NCBI GenBank assembly: GCA_020632575.1
Contig: JACKFH010000003.1
Span: forward strand, 248,001-312,000
Direction: 5' to 3'
Length of the DNA stretch: 64,000 nt
Source of the DNA: Candidatus Omnitrophota bacterium
GTDB taxonomy: Bacteria > Hinthialibacterota > Hinthialibacteria > OLB16
The position numbers were made by a program, and so were the translations under genes. The notes beneath the pieces were generated by a model. That model saw nothing but the letters and a program-made list of their open reading frames with translations, did no database searches and had not been told where the DNA came from. The first letter of the stretch is position 1; each line of letters opens with the position of its first letter. Positions 62,274 through 64,000 of this stretch are shown in pieces.

Positions 62274-62340
62274 GACGCGGATGATACCATATTCTCCCGG
62301 CTGGAGGACACCTTGGTAGCGCCGCCCTAAAACTAAACTG

Positions 62341-62438
62341 TAGGAGCGGCATCTTGCCGCGAAGGGGCCGGGGAGAATCGGGGCAGGGATGCCCCTCCCA
62401 CGGCACAAATTGAAAGACCCGGCAAGTGAATTGCCGGG
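62341..62438. repeat. interspersed palindromic repeat, family 2, copy 2
   Basis: AGGAGCGGCATCTTGCCGCG, AATCGGGGCAGGGATGCCCC and ACCCGGCAAGTGAATTGCCG, as in the copy at 59251-59362. It lies between purU and the oxidoreductase gene. Confidence 0.8.
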
Positions 62439-62504
62439 CTTGGGTTGATCTGAAACTGGAACCTTTGGAAATGAAGGAGAACTCAAACAGAGGAGGCAGT
62501 AATC

Positions 62505-63821
62505 ATGTCGGACGAGAAACAAGGAATGGACCGGAGAAGTTTTGTGAAAACCGCTTCGAGCGGCGCCGCTCTTGGAGCGATGGCGCTCTCGGGCTTTCAC
62601 CCGGCGGCAGCAAAGACTGCGGCCAATAGCAAAATCAGGATCGCCCACATCGGCATCGGCGGGCGGGGCGGCTCGATCCTGCGGGATATGATCCGTCGCA
62701 CCAACCAGGACGACGCCCAGGTTGAGATTGTCGGGGTTTGCGATGTCTACGCCAAACGCCGCAACGCCGCGGCCGAGAAGACCGGCGCGAAACCCTATGA
62801 GTTCCATGGCGATATCCTCGACCGTTCCGATGTCGACGCGGTCGTCATCGCCACCCCCGACCACAATCACGCTCATATCGCCATTGAGGCGCTCAAGAAG
62901 GGGAAGGATGTCTATGTCGAGAAACCGATGACTCACACCATCCCCGAGGCGCTCGAACTCCGGAAGACTGTGCATGAGACCGGCGGTGTCCTTCAGGTCG
63001 GCAGCCAGACCACCTCGAACGACAACTGGTGGCGCGCCCACAAGGCGATCGCCGATGGGATGATCGGCGAAATGATCATGAGCCAGGGCTCCTACCACCG
63101 CAATTACGACACCGGCGCCTGGAACTACGATATTGACGAAGGAGCCGGCCCCCAAGCCTCTGGCGATGACCACATCAACTGGGATCTTTGGCTCGGACCC
63201 GCCCCGAAACGGGACTACAGCGGCGAGCGTTTCTTCCGGTTCCGGAAGTACTGGGACTATTCCGGCGGCATCGCCACCGACCTCTTCTTCCATGTGATGG
63301 CCCCGCTCAACATCGCCTGGATCGAACCGCAGATTCCCTACAAGATCACCGGAACCGGCGGGATTTTTGTCCACCACGATGGCCGCGAGGTGCCCGACAC
63401 TTACACGATGACCGCGGTCTATCCGAAGGGGCACATGCTGGTCCTCTCCTCCACCATGGCCAACGATCACCACATCCAGGGAACGATCCGCGGGCATGAG
63501 GGCACCGTGGTCATCACCGACTCCGGCAAGTTCGAGGACAGCGGCAACCAGACCCGGGTCATCGCTCAGAAACTCTTCAAGGATGAGTTTGTGAAGAAGT
63601 GGGGGAGCGATGTAATCGAGATGCCGAACCAGGAGCGCGAGGGCCACATGGACAACTTCCTGCGTTGCATGCGAACGCGTGAAAAACCGGTTCTCGATGT
63701 CGACACCGCGCTCTGCGCACAGGTGGCGATTACCCTCGGCGTCGAGTCTTATCAACGAGGGAAGGTCCTCTATTACGACGAGAAGACCGACACCATCAGC
63801 GAAACCCCGCCGGTGGCCTAA
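62505..63821 (+). CDS. Gfo/Idh/MocA family oxidoreductase, Tat-exported
   Basis: 438 residues. Twin-arginine signal DRRSFVKTASSGAALGAMA, then an NAD(P)-binding fold (RIAHIGIGGRGG, VVIATPDHNHAHI) and the catalytic EKP motif (VYVEKPMTHT). The C-terminal alpha/beta sandwich carries the sugar-binding site. Probably oxidises or epimerises a sugar in the periplasm; such Tat-exported paralogues are typical of PVC genomes. GAGGAGG lies before the ATG. Confidence 0.93.
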   Translation: MSDEKQGMDRRSFVKTASSGAALGAMALSGFHPAAAKTAANSKIRIAHIGIGGRGGSILRDMIRRTNQDDAQVEIVGVCDVYAKRRNAAAEKTGAKPYEFHGDILDRSDVDAVVIATPDHNHAHIAIEALKKGKDVYVEKPMTHTIPEALELRKTVHETGGVLQVGSQTTSNDNWWRAHKAIADGMIGEMIMSQGSYHRNYDTGAWNYDIDEGAGPQASGDDHINWDLWLGPAPKRDYSGERFFRFRKYWDYSGGIATDLFFHVMAPLNIAWIEPQIPYKITGTGGIFVHHDGREVPDTYTMTAVYPKGHMLVLSSTMANDHHIQGTIRGHEGTVVITDSGKFEDSGNQTRVIAQKLFKDEFVKKWGSDVIEMPNQEREGHMDNFLRCMRTREKPVLDVDTALCAQVAITLGVESYQRGKVLYYDEKTDTISETPPVA

Positions 63822-63848
63822 TAGCCAACAAGCCACACGGCGCAAAAA

Positions 63849-63942
63849 ACCCCACCCCCTAGCCCCCTCCCCGCACTGCGGGGAGGGGGGACTTAAGTTC
63901 CCCCTCTCCACAAGGTGGAGAGGGGGTTAGGGGGAGAGGTTC
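63849..63942. repeat. interspersed palindromic repeat, family 3, copy 2
   Basis: Same unit as at 39575-39664: ACCCCCTAGCCCCCTCCCCG, CCCCTCTCCACAAGGTGGAG and AGGGGGTTAGGGGGAG. Here it lies in the 3' flank of the oxidoreductase gene, not in a coding region. The rest of the window to 64000 shows no gene start. Confidence 0.85.
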
Positions 63943-64000
63943 AATCTCCACTGATTGCGCGAACCTTCATTTCCATGGCACGATAAAGCCACACCCTCTA

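Noticed and set aside
62274..63911. Extension of the purU frame over the oxidoreductase gene
   Set aside because: It reads the antisense strand of a Tat-exported oxidoreductase and a palindromic repeat. PurU homology begins at the ATG at 62273.

Overview
The window comes from a bacterium with an outer membrane that I cannot place in a phylum with confidence. It encodes LpxD-like and InaA-like envelope genes, a SurA/PpiD-type foldase, lipoproteins and several secreted enzymes. The 16S rRNA gene begins with a GGATAAGGCATGCAAGTCG-type 5' signature that resembles Lentisphaerae and other PVC-like or candidate-phylum lineages. Secreted sulfatase and glycosidases, Tat-exported Gfo/Idh/MocA proteins, an unlinked 16S gene and prepilins ending in an SPTNGT motif also fit an uncultivated, polysaccharide-degrading PVC-like or candidate-phylum organism. 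Base composition is fairly G+C-rich except for one accessory block at about 30.7-32.5 kb.

Layout. 0-8 kb (minus strand): a sugar ABC transporter (binding lipoprotein, RbsA-type ATPase, RbsC-type permease) split by a REP-associated tyrosine transposase with its REP palindromes. It is followed by a DUF1858-like protein, RibF, a GAF histidine kinase, a receiver-only response regulator and a secreted protein cut by the window edge. 8-16 kb: HslU-HslV, two prepilin-like proteins, a dolichol-phosphate-mannose-synthase-like glycosyltransferase, a bifunctional-nuclease/PilZ/VanZ operon and two Pro/Gly-rich LTXXQ-like envelope proteins. 15.6-24.3 kb: an orphan PAS kinase with a Cys cluster, a GH50-agarase-like enzyme, a glycan operon (GT2, deacetylase, TPR-methyltransferase) and a HAD phosphatase. 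24.3-29.4 kb: a GH2-like glycosidase and a formylglycine sulfatase.

29.4-34.7 kb is the accessory region. Two degenerate fragments of the 16S gene, both in the orientation of the real gene, bracket a VapBC-like toxin-antitoxin pair. Beyond them lies a low-G+C, overlapping three-gene operon (a TIGR04255-like protein and two unrecognised proteins), then a strong bidirectional terminator and the real, unlinked 16S gene with its own promoter and boxA. I see no 23S, 5S or tRNA gene anywhere in the window.

34.7-49.4 kb: a tandem-domain PTPS/QueD-like protein, a BMP/PnrCDE-type nucleoside ABC transporter without its binding protein, an InaA-like kinase gene carrying an in-frame interspersed repeat, a secreted Ni-superoxide dismutase, three secreted proteins (one cohesin-like, one with a dockerin-like tail) and a giant SurA/PpiD-like foldase. 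49.6-64 kb: a methyltransferase, CbiX-like chelatase, thioesterase, short LpxD-like acyltransferase, two GT87-like membrane proteins, a secreted protein, a CMD-family protein, an MFS transporter, a MITE-like element, an ECF sigma operon without a canonical start codon, a membrane serine hydrolase, PurU and a Tat-exported oxidoreductase. Three families of interspersed palindromic repeats recur across the window.
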